Shown: positions 1 to 8,110, counted from the first letter of the stretch. The stretch is 64,000 nucleotides of DNA from Pseudomonas frederiksbergensis (GCF_003732705.1 NZ_MOBR01000017.1:186001-250000), one strand, 5' to 3'. Notes: generated by a model from the letters alone, not told the origin. Made by a program: numbers and translations.

Positions 1-113
1 AGAACAAATAATGCTGTTTTGATAAAAAAGTTCTAGATTTATTCTTCAAACCATTAATATAGTTATATACCGTCGCTGATGCCCGTGGCGTCTACCTGCT
101 TTGAGGGATTCAT

Positions 114-1088
114 ATGAAGCTTCAACAACTGCGCTACATCTGGGAAGTGGCGCACCACGACCTCAACGTTTCCGCTACAGCCCAAAGTCTCTACACCTCG
201 CAGCCGGGCATCAGTAAACAGATCCGTTTGCTGGAAGACGAATTGGGCGTCGAGGTCTTCGCCCGCAGCGGCAAGCACCTGACCCGCGTTACCCCGGCCG
301 GCGAACGCATCATCACCACTGCCGGCGAAATCCTGCGCAAGGTTGAAAGCATCAAGCAGATTGCCCAGGAATTCTCCAACGAGAAGAAAGGCACCCTGTC
401 GATCGCCACCACCCACACCCAGGCGCGTTATGCGTTGCCGCCGGTGATCAGCAACTTCATCAAGCAATACCCGGACGTTGCGTTGCACATGCACCAGGGT
501 TCGCCGATGCAGATCGCCGAAATGGCCGCTGACGGCACCGTGGATTTCGCCATCGCCACCGAAGCCCTGGAGTTGTTTGGTGACCTGGTGATGATGCCGT
601 GCTACCGCTGGAACCGCTGCGTGGTCGTGCCCCAGGGCCACCCGCTGACCAAGCTGCCGAAGCTGACCCTCGAAGCCCTCGCCGAATACCCGATCGTGAC
701 CTACGTGTTCGGTTTCACCGGCCGTTCGAAACTCGACGAAGCCTTCAGCCATCGTGGCTTGACGCCGAAAGTAGTGTTCACCGCCGCTGACGCCGACGTG
801 ATCAAGACTTACGTGCGCCTGGGTCTGGGTGTGGGCATCGTCGCTAAAATGGCGGTCGACGCCAAACTCGACAGCGACCTGGTGATGCTCGATGCCAGCG
901 ATTTGTTCGAATCCAGCATCACCAAGATTGGTTTCCGTCGCGGCACCTTCCTGCGTGGTTTCATGTGCGACTTCATCGAGAAGTTTGCCCCGCACCTGAC
1001 CCGCGAAGTCATGGCCAAAGCCATCCAGTGCCACAACAAGCAGGAACTGGAAGAGCTATTCGACGGCGTCGAACTGCCGGTCCACTAA
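114..1088 (+). CDS. cysB: CysB, LysR-family master regulator of cysteine biosynthesis
   Basis: This transcription factor activates sulfate uptake and assimilation genes in response to N-acetylserine or O-acetylserine under sulfur limitation. The 324 residues match the usual CysB length. A winged helix-turn-helix occupies about residues 1-60, with SATAQSLYTSQPGISKQ as the HTH core, followed by the effector domain from about 90 to 300. Thr100 and Thr102, which bind sulfate in the Klebsiella protein, are present in ATTHTQARYALP. The ATG is preceded by GAGGG. The 113 bases upstream are AT-rich and carry the promoter; CysB usually represses itself, but no operator was assigned. The neighbouring Gre-family gene converges on it with a 6-base gap. 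Confidence 0.96.
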   Translation: MKLQQLRYIWEVAHHDLNVSATAQSLYTSQPGISKQIRLLEDELGVEVFARSGKHLTRVTPAGERIITTAGEILRKVESIKQIAQEFSNEKKGTLSIATTHTQARYALPPVISNFIKQYPDVALHMHQGSPMQIAEMAADGTVDFAIATEALELFGDLVMMPCYRWNRCVVVPQGHPLTKLPKLTLEALAEYPIVTYVFGFTGRSKLDEAFSHRGLTPKVVFTAADADVIKTYVRLGLGVGIVAKMAVDAKLDSDLVMLDASDLFESSITKIGFRRGTFLRGFMCDFIEKFAPHLTREVMAKAIQCHNKQELEELFDGVELPVH

Positions 1089-1094
1089 GCTGCT

Positions 1095-1577
1095 TTAAAT
1101 CACCTCGGTAACAGCAAACTGTTGCCGAGCGCCCGCCACCAGAATCTCTACCTCGTCCCCTTCGAACTTGCCCAACAGGCTTTTGCCCAGTGGTGAGCGA
1201 GGGGTGATGACGGTGATCATCTGCCCCACCACATCGACCTTCAAACCCGCCGCATCAGGCGCCAGGAACAGCCACTGTTCACGACCCTTTTCGTCTTCGA
1301 GGCCGAGCAGGGCGCCGACTTCGATGCCGCGCTGATCATCATACGGGCGCAGCGTCAGGTTCTGGCAGAGGGTCAGTGAATGACGAATTTCCTCGACCCG
1401 TTTCGCCTGCCCGGCCGCCAGGTATGACGCCTCGAGCCCCAGCGTGTCGTATTTGTTTTCGGCGATGTTCTCTTCGTGGGTCGCGGTTTCGTACGCGGTT
1501 TGCGCAGCACGTTCAGCGATGTCGAGATCGATACGCAGCTTGTCGAGTATCAGTTGGTGGACGGTCGGCTTGTGCAT
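1095..1577 (-). CDS. GreA/GreB-family transcription elongation factor-like protein
   Basis: This is a 160-residue protein with the two-part Gre layout. An N-terminal charged coiled coil (about residues 1-75) has an acidic tip near THEENIAENKYDT. A C-terminal FKBP-like domain (about 85-160) carries SPLGKSLLGKFEGDEVEI, closely matching the Gre C-terminal signature. Gre factors enter the RNA polymerase secondary channel and stimulate transcript cleavage. Whether this shorter member cleaves or competes with GreA/GreB cannot be told from sequence. The start at 1577 (MHKPTVHQL) was preferred to an in-frame upstream codon at 1670, because the extra 31 residues are basic and lie outside the family fold. 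Confidence 0.8.
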   Translation of the reverse strand: MHKPTVHQLILDKLRIDLDIAERAAQTAYETATHEENIAENKYDTLGLEASYLAAGQAKRVEEIRHSLTLCQNLTLRPYDDQRGIEVGALLGLEDEKGREQWLFLAPDAAGLKVDVVGQMITVITPRSPLGKSLLGKFEGDEVEILVAGARQQFAVTEVI

Positions 1578-1591
1578 AGAGAGCTTCTTGA

Positions 1592-1990
1592 TCAATCGCA
1601 GAATTGCAGGACGTTGGCGCGGCTTTTTTCGTTCGGCGCGGTTTGGTCCTGTTGCAGCCAGAACTGGCATTTGGGGTTCGACAGGTTGCGGTTGTTCGTG
1701 CGGGCCTGGTCGAGGGTTTGCTGTTGTTCGTTCTTGCGCAGGTTCTCTTTGTATTGCTCGAACATCGGGGTTTCAGGGGCGGGCTGCACCACCACCGGCG
1801 GTTTTGCCAACTGCTGCACGGCCTGGGCCACTGGCGCCAATTGCTCCGGGAAGACAAAACGCGAGGCGAGCCAGCAAGTCAGCGCGATGGCCAGGAACCC
1901 AAGCCAAAGACCCAGAGCAATGCTGGCGGTCAATTGCACGGCATTGAGGCGGATCGGCAACGGGCGGCGCGGGTTGGGACGGTAGGGCAT
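1592..1990 (-). CDS. Small single-pass membrane protein, function unknown
   Basis: This 132-residue protein has a basic, proline-rich N-terminus (PNPRRPLP). One hydrophobic segment follows at about residues 20-44 (LTASIALGLWLGFLAIALTCW). Next come an alanine/proline-rich linker and a polar Gln/Asn-rich tail with a predicted helix and two cysteines (near KCQFWL and the C-terminus). The topology suggests a short cytoplasmic N-terminus and a periplasmic tail. It lies 14 bases upstream of the Gre-family gene on the same strand and is probably co-transcribed with it. I do not recognise a named family. Confidence 0.7.
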   Translation of the reverse strand: MPYRPNPRRPLPIRLNAVQLTASIALGLWLGFLAIALTCWLASRFVFPEQLAPVAQAVQQLAKPPVVVQPAPETPMFEQYKENLRKNEQQQTLDQARTNNRNLSNPKCQFWLQQDQTAPNEKSRANVLQFCD

Positions 1991-2114
1991 GGCTGCCTCC
2001 TGGCGGGTGGTCGCGGGCGGATCGCGATTGTCGCACGAAGATTAATCGTCGTCGGCCCTTCTGCACGGGGTAATTTATGCGGACAATCGGCGCCTTTGCC
2101 AACGGGAGCCATAA

Positions 2115-3272
2115 ATGCCTGAACTGCCTCAAATGAAAAACCGCGGGCGCTGGGATATTTTTTGCACCGTGGTCGACAACTTTGGCGACATCGGTGTGAC
2201 CTGGCGCCTGGCCCGACAACTGGTGGCCGAACATTCGGTGCACGTTCGCCTGTGGGTCGATGACTTGCGGTCCTTCGAACGCCTGTGCCCGCAGATCGAC
2301 ATCCACGCGCCCCAGCAATGGCAGCAGGGTGTCGAGGTGCGTCAATGGCCCGCCGAATGGCAACCCGTGGAGGCCGCCGACGTGGTGATCGCCGCGTTCG
2401 CCTGCCAACTGCCGAGCCCCTACATGGATGCCATGGCCGAACGGGAAAAACCGCCGTTGTGGATGAACCTGGATTATCTGAGCGCCGAGGACTGGGTGAT
2501 CGGCTGCCACGGTTTGCCGTCGGTGAAATACAAGAGCGTGCAGAAGTTCTTCTTCTTTCCGGGGTTCCAGAAAGGCACTGGAGGCTTGCTCCGTGAAAGT
2601 GGATTGCTGGAGCGGCGTCGGCAGTTTCAGCAAAGCCCCGAGGCTCAGCGAGAATTCCTGCAAGGTTTGGCGATTGATCGCGCGCCCGGTGCGCAGTTGA
2701 TCTCGCTGTTTGCCTACGAAAACACCGGGCTGGCGAGTTGGCTCGACACGCTGGCCGCCGATTCGACACCCACCCACCTGCTGGTGCCGGAAGGGCGGAT
2801 TCTCGGCGACGTCGAACGCTGGCTCGGCGTCGATGGGCTGGTGGCAGGTGCGCTGCATGTGCGGGACGCCCTGACCATTCAGGTGCTGTCGTTCGTCCGC
2901 CAGGATCAATACGATCACTTGCTCTGGTGCTGCGATTTCAACGCCGTGCGTGGCGAAGATTCGTTTGTCCGGGCGCAATGGGCGGGGCGGCCGCTGCTGT
3001 GGCACATCTATCGGCAGGACGAAGACATCCACCTGGACAAGCTCGAAGCCTTCCTCGTGCTCTATACAAAAGACCTGTCGGCGCCTGCCGCAGAAGCGAT
3101 CAGCGGTCTTTGGCGGGTGTGGAATGCCGGCGGCGACATGGCCGACCAATGGCTCGCGACCCGCAAACACTGGCCGGAGCTGGAAAAACACGCCGAGGCC
3201 TGGTGTCTGGAACAAGCCTTGCAGGCCGATCTTGCCGCGGCGCTGGTACAGTTTTACCTAAATTGGATATGA
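2115..3272 (+). CDS. earP: EarP, EF-P arginine 32 rhamnosyltransferase
   Basis: EarP transfers rhamnose from dTDP-L-rhamnose to Arg32 of EF-P, activating the factor to rescue ribosomes stalled at polyproline. The protein is 385 residues with an inverting GT-B fold. The N-terminal motif VVDNFGDIGVTWRLAR holds the conserved aspartates (Asp21 and Asp25 here, equivalent to Asp13 and Asp17 in described EarPs). The C-terminal nucleotide-sugar motif RGEDSFVRAQWAG contains the conserved Glu. The substrate gene efp follows 48 bases downstream, the usual pairing for this branch of EF-P modification. An alternative start at Met7 (2133) would bring the N-terminus closer to shorter homologues. Confidence 0.95.
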   Translation: MPELPQMKNRGRWDIFCTVVDNFGDIGVTWRLARQLVAEHSVHVRLWVDDLRSFERLCPQIDIHAPQQWQQGVEVRQWPAEWQPVEAADVVIAAFACQLPSPYMDAMAEREKPPLWMNLDYLSAEDWVIGCHGLPSVKYKSVQKFFFFPGFQKGTGGLLRESGLLERRRQFQQSPEAQREFLQGLAIDRAPGAQLISLFAYENTGLASWLDTLAADSTPTHLLVPEGRILGDVERWLGVDGLVAGALHVRDALTIQVLSFVRQDQYDHLLWCCDFNAVRGEDSFVRAQWAGRPLLWHIYRQDEDIHLDKLEAFLVLYTKDLSAPAAEAISGLWRVWNAGGDMADQWLATRKHWPELEKHAEAWCLEQALQADLAAALVQFYLNWI

Positions 3273-3273
3273 T
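3244..3273 (+). promoter_or_regulatory. Candidate efp promoter overlapping the earP stop codon
   Basis: A TATGAT hexamer at 3268-3273 overlaps the earP stop codon and stands about 48 bases before the efp start. A weak -35 (near TGGTACA) lies 17-18 bases upstream. It would let efp, which is needed in large amounts, be transcribed independently of earP. This rests on motif reading only; the -35 is poor. Confidence 0.35.
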
Positions 3274-3320
3274 ACGCGGCCTAGATTTTTGTAAATCCCA
3301 TCCAAATTCGGATATTCGCA

Positions 3321-3890
3321 ATGAAAACTGGTAAAGAACTGAAACCCGGTACCGTGATCCGTCTCGAAAACGATCCTTGGCTGGTTCAGAAAGCTGAATT
3401 CACCAAGTCCGGTCGTAACAGCGCGATCATGAAGACCAAGCTGAAGAACCTGCTGACCGGTTACAAGACCGAGATCGTTTACAGCGCCGACGACAAACTG
3501 GACGACGTAATCCTCGACCGCAAAGAAGCGACCCTGTCCTTCATCAGCGGCGACACCTACACGTTCATGGACACCACCGACTACACCATGTACGAGCTGA
3601 ACGCTGAAGACATCGAAGCCGTTCTGCCTTTCGTTGAAGAAGGCATGACCGATGTTTGCGAAGCGATCTTCTTCGAAGAGCGTCTGGTTTCCGTAGAACT
3701 GCCGACCACTATCGTGCGTCAGGTTGACTACACCGAAGGTTCCGCTCGCGGCGACACTTCCGGCAAGGTGATGAAGCCTGCCAAACTGAAGAACGGTACC
3801 GAGCTGTCGGTTGCTGACTTCATCGAAATCGGCGACATGATCGAGATCGATACCCGCGAAGGCGGTTCCTACAAAGGCCGTGCTAAATAA
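3321..3890 (+). CDS. efp: Elongation factor P (EarP-type, Arg32)
   Basis: EF-P binds between the P and E sites and promotes peptide-bond formation at consecutive prolines. The protein has the family's usual 189 residues and three OB-like domains (about 1-64, 65-128 and 129-189). The loop tip reads KSGRNSA with Arg at position 32, the acceptor for rhamnosylation by EarP. Lysine-type EF-Ps (EpmA/EpmB) instead carry Lys. This matches the earP gene immediately upstream. The C-terminal segment GDMIEIDTREGGSYKGRA is canonical. A strong intrinsic terminator follows at 3911. Confidence 0.98.
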   Translation: MKTGKELKPGTVIRLENDPWLVQKAEFTKSGRNSAIMKTKLKNLLTGYKTEIVYSADDKLDDVILDRKEATLSFISGDTYTFMDTTDYTMYELNAEDIEAVLPFVEEGMTDVCEAIFFEERLVSVELPTTIVRQVDYTEGSARGDTSGKVMKPAKLKNGTELSVADFIEIGDMIEIDTREGGSYKGRAK

Positions 3891-3910
3891 GCACAGCCCC
3901 AGGAATGAAA

Positions 3911-3940
3911 AAGCCCGACCATTGAGTCGGGCTTTTTTTT
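3911..3940 (+). terminator. Rho-independent terminator of efp
   Basis: A 9-bp stem AAGCCCGAC/GTCGGGCTT with a 6-base loop is followed directly by a run of eight T. It lies 20 bases after the efp stop. Confidence 0.92.
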
Positions 3941-3974
3941 GCCTGCGAATAACTTGATAACAACACCTGTCTCC

Positions 3975-4064
3975 TGTGGGAGCGGGCTTGCTCGCGAAGG
4001 CTGCTGCACATTCAACAGAGATGTTGACTGAACTAACGCTTTCGCGAGCAAGCTCGCTCCCACA
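3975..4064. repeat. REPIN-type inverted repeat pair (family A, copy 1)
   Basis: Two inverted REP arms flank about 40 bases between the convergent efp and ohr genes. The left arm has core GGGAGCGGGCTTGCTCGCGA. The right arm, read on the other strand, is the same except for one base (GAG for GGG). The spacer contains a CATTCAACA...GATGTTGACTG signature shared with copies at 19964 and 54709. Confidence 0.9.
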
Positions 4065-4086
4065 TTTCGTGTTGCGGTGTTCGCTA

Positions 4087-4506
4087 TCAAACAGTCACGT
4101 GCAGGCGCACTTCGACGTTGCCACGGGTGGCGTTGGAGTACGGGCAGACTTGGTGAGCCGTATCGACCAGGGATTGCGCATCGGCTTGTTCCAGGCCCGG
4201 CAGGCTGATGTGCAGGTCGATGTCCAGACCGAAACCGCCAGGGATCTGGCCGATGCCGACATGGGCAGTGATCGAGGCGTCGTTCGGGATGGTGCGTTTG
4301 GTCTGGCTGGCGACGAATTTCAGCGCGCCGATGAAGCAGGCAGAGTAGCCGGCTGCGAACAGTTGCTCAGGGTTGGTGGCTGCGCCGCCAGCACCGCCGA
4401 GTTCTTTTGGGGTAGCGAGTTTGACGTCGAGGATGTTGTCGCTGGAAACCGCACGACCGTCACGGCCACCGGTGGAAGTTGCGATTGCGGTGTAGAGAGT
4501 TTGCAT
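4087..4506 (-). CDS. ohr: Ohr, organic hydroperoxide reductase
   Basis: Ohr is a cytoplasmic thiol peroxidase that reduces fatty-acid and other organic hydroperoxides, with lipoylated proteins as electron donors. The protein has 139 residues, typical for Ohr of the OsmC superfamily. The peroxidatic Cys57 (GYSACFIGAL) and resolving Cys121 (VCPYSNATRG) are both present, as is the LGGxGGAATNPEQLFAAGY signature. The start at 4506 follows a GAGG ribosome site. The regulator ohrR lies upstream on the same strand, and an OhrR-like operator sits about 78 bases before the start. Confidence 0.97.
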   Translation of the reverse strand: MQTLYTAIATSTGGRDGRAVSSDNILDVKLATPKELGGAGGAATNPEQLFAAGYSACFIGALKFVASQTKRTIPNDASITAHVGIGQIPGGFGLDIDLHISLPGLEQADAQSLVDTAHQVCPYSNATRGNVEVRLHVTV

Positions 4507-4583
4507 GGTGTGAGCCTCATTCGGATTTGGATGTTTTGCGCTAAATGTTTGCGCGCTAAGTAAGTGCGAGATGAATGTATCGC

Positions 4584-4609
4584 GCGAATATTTAGTGCGC
4601 AAGATAAAT
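4584..4609 (-). promoter_or_regulatory. Putative OhrR operator upstream of ohr
   Basis: This 26-base element begins GCGAAT and contains TTTA, TGCGC and AGATAA blocks. It recurs with 22 of 26 identical bases in the same orientation upstream of ohrR (5323-5348). Additional related half sites (GCGCTAAAT and GCGCGCTAAG) lie at 4539-4560. Because the same element stands before both the target and the regulator gene, OhrR is the natural candidate ligand. Confidence 0.7.
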
Positions 4610-4726
4610 TTTTGAAAAAATTTGGCCTGTGACAGATGTTTCGAATGCGAATCGCCGGAGAGGTTTGAAATAGAGGGGTTTGTGCGGGGAGTGCAGGCGG
4701 GAAATTATTGGCGGTTTTGAGGGCGC

Positions 4727-4795
4727 CTTCGCGGGCAAGCCTCGCTCCTACAGGGGAACGCATTCCAACTGTAGGAGCGAGGCTTGCCCGCGAAG
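4727..4795. repeat. REPIN-type perfect inverted repeat (family A, copy 2)
   Basis: Two 27-base arms, 4727-4753 and 4769-4795, are perfect reverse complements around a 15-base loop. The core is GTAGGAGCGAGGCTTGCCCG. It is the most compact copy in the window. It lies downstream of ohrR and upstream of the ohr promoter. Confidence 0.93.
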
Positions 4796-4822
4796 AACGA
4801 TAACGCGGTCCCGCAGATGCCC

Positions 4823-5284
4823 CTAAAGACTGTCCTGCAGGTGACTACGCAGATCCTGCAGATCATTTTGCAGCTTCTTCAACTGCTCAATCGTCTGCCC
4901 GCTGGCGCCCAAAATGCACTGCGGAATATCCCGAGCCTTGTCCCGCAACGCGCGGCCCTGTTCGGTCAGTTCGACAATCACCACCCGTTCGTCATCACGG
5001 CTGCGGGTTCGGCTGAGCAAACCTTCGACTTCCAGGCGTTTGAGCAAGGGTGTCAACGAGCCCGGATCGGTCAGCAGACGGTTGCTGATTTCACCGACGG
5101 TCAAACCGTCCTTTTCCCACAACACCATCATTGCCAAATACTGCGGATAGGTCAGGCCCAGTGCTTGCAGCAAAGGTTTGTAGACCTTGGTCATCAGCAG
5201 TGAAGTGGAATGCAGGGCGAAGCACACCTGATTGTCCAGCAGCAGGTGGTCGCAATTGTCCGGGGTGTTGCGTTCGGTGGTCAT
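4823..5284 (-). CDS. ohrR: OhrR, MarR-family organic peroxide sensor
   Basis: OhrR represses ohr until its reactive cysteine is oxidised by organic hydroperoxide. The protein has 153 residues and the MarR winged-helix fold, with recognition region LTVGEISNRLLTDPGSLTPLL and wing RTRSRDDERVV. Cys21 in DNQVCFALHSTS aligns with the peroxidatic Cys near residue 22 of characterised OhrRs. The start at 5284 (MTTERN) is preferred because AAGG lies 8 bases upstream. An in-frame ATG at 5311 has no ribosome site and would overlap the operator region. The order ohrR then ohr on one strand, each with its own operator copy, fits autoregulation. Confidence 0.94.
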   Translation of the reverse strand: MTTERNTPDNCDHLLLDNQVCFALHSTSLLMTKVYKPLLQALGLTYPQYLAMMVLWEKDGLTVGEISNRLLTDPGSLTPLLKRLEVEGLLSRTRSRDDERVVIVELTEQGRALRDKARDIPQCILGASGQTIEQLKKLQNDLQDLRSHLQDSL

Positions 5285-5322
5285 GTCAAAGCCTTGATCA
5301 GTGATCGTCATGAATCTAGCGG

Positions 5323-5348
5323 GCGAATCTTTAATGCGCCAGATAATT
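5323..5348 (-). promoter_or_regulatory. Putative OhrR operator upstream of ohrR
   Basis: This is the second copy of the 26-base element found before ohr. It differs at four positions and keeps the same orientation. It occupies most of the 69-base gap between the upstream LysR gene and the ohrR start, about 39 bases before that start, where a repressor could block transcription. Confidence 0.68.
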
Positions 5349-5353
5349 ATGGC

Positions 5354-6310
5354 CTAGTCCCCGGCCAGATTGCCTTGCAGGGCCAGATCCCACGGTGCAA
5401 TCGGGCTGAAGCGAGTCTTCAGGTATTCCAGCAGCAGACGACTGCGGGAACTGGCTTGCTGCTCCAGACGCAACGCATATATCCCGGCGGTTTCCGGTTT
5501 TGGCAGGCCGTTTTCGCAGAACAGTGGCAGCAGTTCGCCGCGCAGCAGGTATTCGCTGGCCAGCCAAGTCGGCAAGTGGGCGATACCCAGCCCGGCCAGT
5601 GCGCCACAGACCAACGCCTCGGCATTGTTGGCGCTCATGCGGATGCGCGCGGGGCGGTGCAATTGCATGCGCCCATCCTGTTCGAAGCGCCAGGCGAAGG
5701 GCGGGGCGAGGCCATCCCAGTCGAGGCCATCGTGTTCGTTCAACTGCGACGGGTCGGTCGGCACGCCTCGGCGCTTCAAATAGGCGGGGCTGGCGCAAGC
5801 GATGCGCACCATGTTCGCCAGTGGCGTGGCGACCAATCGGGTGTCGGCCATTTGCCCGGCGCGCAATACGAGATCGACTTTGCCCAGGTTCAGACCCTGC
5901 ATGTCGACAAAACTGTCGATCAGGTGCAATTGCACGTCGAGACCGGGATACAGCATCAGAAAATCAGCGATGACCGGTGCCAGATGTCGACGGCCGAACG
6001 CAGCGGGCGCATCCACCCGAATCAAGCCTTCAGGCGCGCTGCTGAGGGACACCGCTTCCGCCCGGGCCAAGCGCAGTTCGGCGACTATCCGCCGCGCACG
6101 CTCGGCAAACGCCAAACCCGCCGGCGTCGCCCGCACCGCGTGGGTACTGCGCAGGAACAACTGACTGCCGACCGCGCTTTCCAGGCTGTCGATGCGCCGG
6201 GCGACGGCCGAAGGTGTCAGTGGATGGCGCCGGGACGCAGCGGAAAAGCTCCCGGTTTCCAACACATCGAGGAACAGCCCGAGTTGGTCAGTCAATTGAT
6301 TGGGGTTCAT
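5354..6310 (-). CDS. LysR-family transcriptional regulator
   Basis: This 318-residue LysR regulator has its HTH at about residues 18-37 (GSFSAASRRHPLTPSAVARRI). The effector-binding domain (about 90-300) is of the CrgA/AaeR-like type, with IRVDAPAAFGRRHLAPVIADF and DLVLRAGQMADTRL. The start at 6310 gives MNPNQLTDQL and the normal family N-terminus. It is divergent from a TauE-type exporter gene with a 110-base shared promoter gap containing a 15-base palindrome. That exporter is therefore its most likely target, but no ligand can be named. Confidence 0.87.
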   Translation of the reverse strand: MNPNQLTDQLGLFLDVLETGSFSAASRRHPLTPSAVARRIDSLESAVGSQLFLRSTHAVRATPAGLAFAERARRIVAELRLARAEAVSLSSAPEGLIRVDAPAAFGRRHLAPVIADFLMLYPGLDVQLHLIDSFVDMQGLNLGKVDLVLRAGQMADTRLVATPLANMVRIACASPAYLKRRGVPTDPSQLNEHDGLDWDGLAPPFAWRFEQDGRMQLHRPARIRMSANNAEALVCGALAGLGIAHLPTWLASEYLLRGELLPLFCENGLPKPETAGIYALRLEQQASSRSRLLLEYLKTRFSPIAPWDLALQGNLAGD

Positions 6311-6337
6311 GGTTTCACCAGCGCTTATGCGAAATCG

Positions 6338-6352
6338 GCACAGCCATTGTGC
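6338..6352. promoter_or_regulatory. Palindrome in the LysR/TauE divergent promoter
   Basis: GCACA at 6338-6342 and TGTGC at 6348-6352 form a perfect 5-bp inverted repeat with a 5-base spacer. A further TGTGCG follows at about 6359. The size fits a LysR recognition box between the two divergent starts. Short palindromes also occur by chance. Confidence 0.45.
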
Positions 6353-6420
6353 GTTGCTGTGCGTTTCCCCGCTATAGCCGACTGCGTAGGATGAAACGCC
6401 TGACAAGAGGGAATTGGCCT

Positions 6421-7170
6421 GTGATTGAGTTTTTGATGTACCTGATCTTTGGCGTGGCCTTGGGCACCTTGGGTGGGTTGTTCGGCATCGGTGGTGGCTT
6501 GGTTGCCATTCCGTTGCTCGGCGTGCTGTTTGGCCTCGATCAGCAACTGGCCCAAGGCACCGCGCTGGTGATGGTAGTGCCGAACGTGATGCTGGCGCTG
6601 TGGCGCTATCACCAACGCAATCGCATTGACTGGCGCCACGCTTTGCCTCTGGCTTCGATGGGATTTTGCTTTGCCTGGATCGGTTCGATCTGGGCCGTAG
6701 GCATCGATGCACAACACTTGCGCGTAGGATTTGTGGTGTTCCTGGTGGCGCTGTCGACCTACAACCTGGTGCGGATGTTTACCGCCAGTACACAAACGTC
6801 TTCGCACATGCATTACTCGTGGCCGTGGCTGGGTGTGCTGGGCACGGCATCCGGGACCATTGGCGGGTTTTTTGGTGTGGGCGGAGCAGTGGTGGCAACA
6901 CCGGTGTTGACCAGCCTGTTCGGCACCACCCAGGTAGTGGCCCAAGGCTTGTCGCTGGCCCTGGCATTGCCGAGCACCGGGGTCACCTTGGTGACTTACG
7001 CGGTGCACCAAGAGGTGAACTGGATGATCGGTTTGCCTTTGGCGGTCGGCGGCCTGATGAGTATCAGTTGGGGGGTGAAGATCGCTCACGCCCTGTCTGA
7101 ACGACTGTTGCGCGGGCTGTTCTGTGGCTACCTTGTGTTCTGTGCCGTGATACTCGCCCTTAAAGTTTGA
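6421..7170 (+). CDS. TauE/SafE-family membrane exporter (putative sulfite/sulfonate)
   Basis: This is a 249-residue integral membrane protein with about eight hydrophobic segments. It carries two internally related glycine-rich motifs, GTLGGLFGIGGGLVAIPLL near the N-terminus and GTIGGFFGVGGAVVATPVL in the second half. These are the hallmark of the TauE/SafE (DUF81) family, which exports sulfite or sulfonates. The GTG start at 6421 has AGAGGG 9 bases upstream; an ATG at 6391 lacks proper spacing. Its 3' end overlaps the convergent LysR gene by 11 bases. The substrate is unproven. Confidence 0.85.
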   Translation: MIEFLMYLIFGVALGTLGGLFGIGGGLVAIPLLGVLFGLDQQLAQGTALVMVVPNVMLALWRYHQRNRIDWRHALPLASMGFCFAWIGSIWAVGIDAQHLRVGFVVFLVALSTYNLVRMFTASTQTSSHMHYSWPWLGVLGTASGTIGGFFGVGGAVVATPVLTSLFGTTQVVAQGLSLALALPSTGVTLVTYAVHQEVNWMIGLPLAVGGLMSISWGVKIAHALSERLLRGLFCGYLVFCAVILALKV

Positions 7171-8014
7171 AGCCTTCGACGATGTGTTCGGCCAGGCATT
7201 CGGTGATTGGCGACGGGTTGTGCAGGTTGCGCACCAGCATGATGCAGGCCTCGGGCAGCAGCGGCAGGTCTTCGGCGGCACCGAGGATGCGCATGTCCGG
7301 GGTGATCAGGCTTTCCAGTTGCGCGGTCACCGCCAGGCCGGCGCTGACCACAGCCATCAGCGCCGACAGGCTCGAGCTGTTATAGGCGATGCGGTAATCA
7401 CGGCCCATGGCGTCAAGGGCATTGCACGCCCACAACCGGCAGAAACAATCACTGTTGAACATCGCCAGCGGTAGCGGCGTTTGCTCGTGGGCGCTGAAGC
7501 ATTGCGCCTCGGCCCAGACGAAACGCTCCTTGCGCAGCAACTGGCCGATCTCGGTGCCCGGTTCGCGAGTGACGATCGACAGGTCCAGGTCCTGGCGCTG
7601 CAACAGTTGCCGGGTCGATTCGCAGTGAACTTCAATCTGGATCAACGGATAGAACTTGGCGAAGCGCGACAGGATCCCCGGCAGAAAGCGCATGACGTAA
7701 TCATCCGGCGTACCGATGCGCACGGTGCCGACCATGTGCGGCTCGCGCAGGGTATTGAACACTTCACTGTGGAGTTTGAGGATGCGCCGCGCATAGCCGA
7801 GCAACACTTGGCCCTCGGCGGTCAACTTGACCTGACGCCCGTCGCGCTCGAACAGCTGGCGCTGCAACACGTCTTCTTCCAGGCGCTTCATCTGCATGCT
7901 CACCGCAGACTGAGTGCGGTTGACCATTTCACCAGCGCGGGTGAAACCGCCCAAATCGGCGATGGCGACAAAAGTGCGCAGTACATCGGTATCGATACTG
8001 GGGAACGCCGACAT
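7160..8014 (-). CDS. LysR-family transcriptional regulator
   Basis: This 284-residue regulator has its HTH at about residues 18-40 (GGFTRAGEMVNRTQSAVSMQMKR). The effector domain is of the type often annotated near sulfur or amine metabolism (RIGTPDDYVMRFLPGILSRF). The start at 8014 has GGAG 8 bases upstream. It faces a DUF1127 gene across a 96-base divergent promoter gap, so that small gene is its likeliest direct target. Its end overlaps the TauE-type gene by 11 bases. Confidence 0.87.
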   Translation of the reverse strand: MSAFPSIDTDVLRTFVAIADLGGFTRAGEMVNRTQSAVSMQMKRLEEDVLQRQLFERDGRQVKLTAEGQVLLGYARRILKLHSEVFNTLREPHMVGTVRIGTPDDYVMRFLPGILSRFAKFYPLIQIEVHCESTRQLLQRQDLDLSIVTREPGTEIGQLLRKERFVWAEAQCFSAHEQTPLPLAMFNSDCFCRLWACNALDAMGRDYRIAYNSSSLSALMAVVSAGLAVTAQLESLITPDMRILGAAEDLPLLPEACIMLVRNLHNPSPITECLAEHIVEGFKL

Positions 8015-8110
8015 TCATCAATCTCCGAGATGTATACCATCAGAAACATTCGTTGGATTGATCTTAGCTTCGGCGCGAGACTTGAGCCATCCCTAAAGGA
8101 GGGCAACAAG

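Larger units (their letters stand above)
4507..4822. other. ohr-ohrR intergenic region
   Basis: This 316-base gap holds the ohr promoter and operator next to ohr (GCGC-rich repeats at 4536-4610). The perfect REPIN at 4727-4795 lies towards ohrR. No coding sequence is visible. The stretch at 4600-4680 is AT-rich compared with its surroundings. Confidence 0.7.

Noticed and set aside
63..1034. Long open frame on the minus strand opposite cysB
   Set aside because: It mirrors the codon structure of cysB, has no family resemblance, and its product is a His/Gln/Gly-rich composition typical of antisense frames in GC-rich DNA.
1773..3215. 480-codon minus-strand frame opposite earP
   Set aside because: Shadow of earP and of the small membrane gene. 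It has no ribosome site or recognisable domain, and earP is unambiguous.
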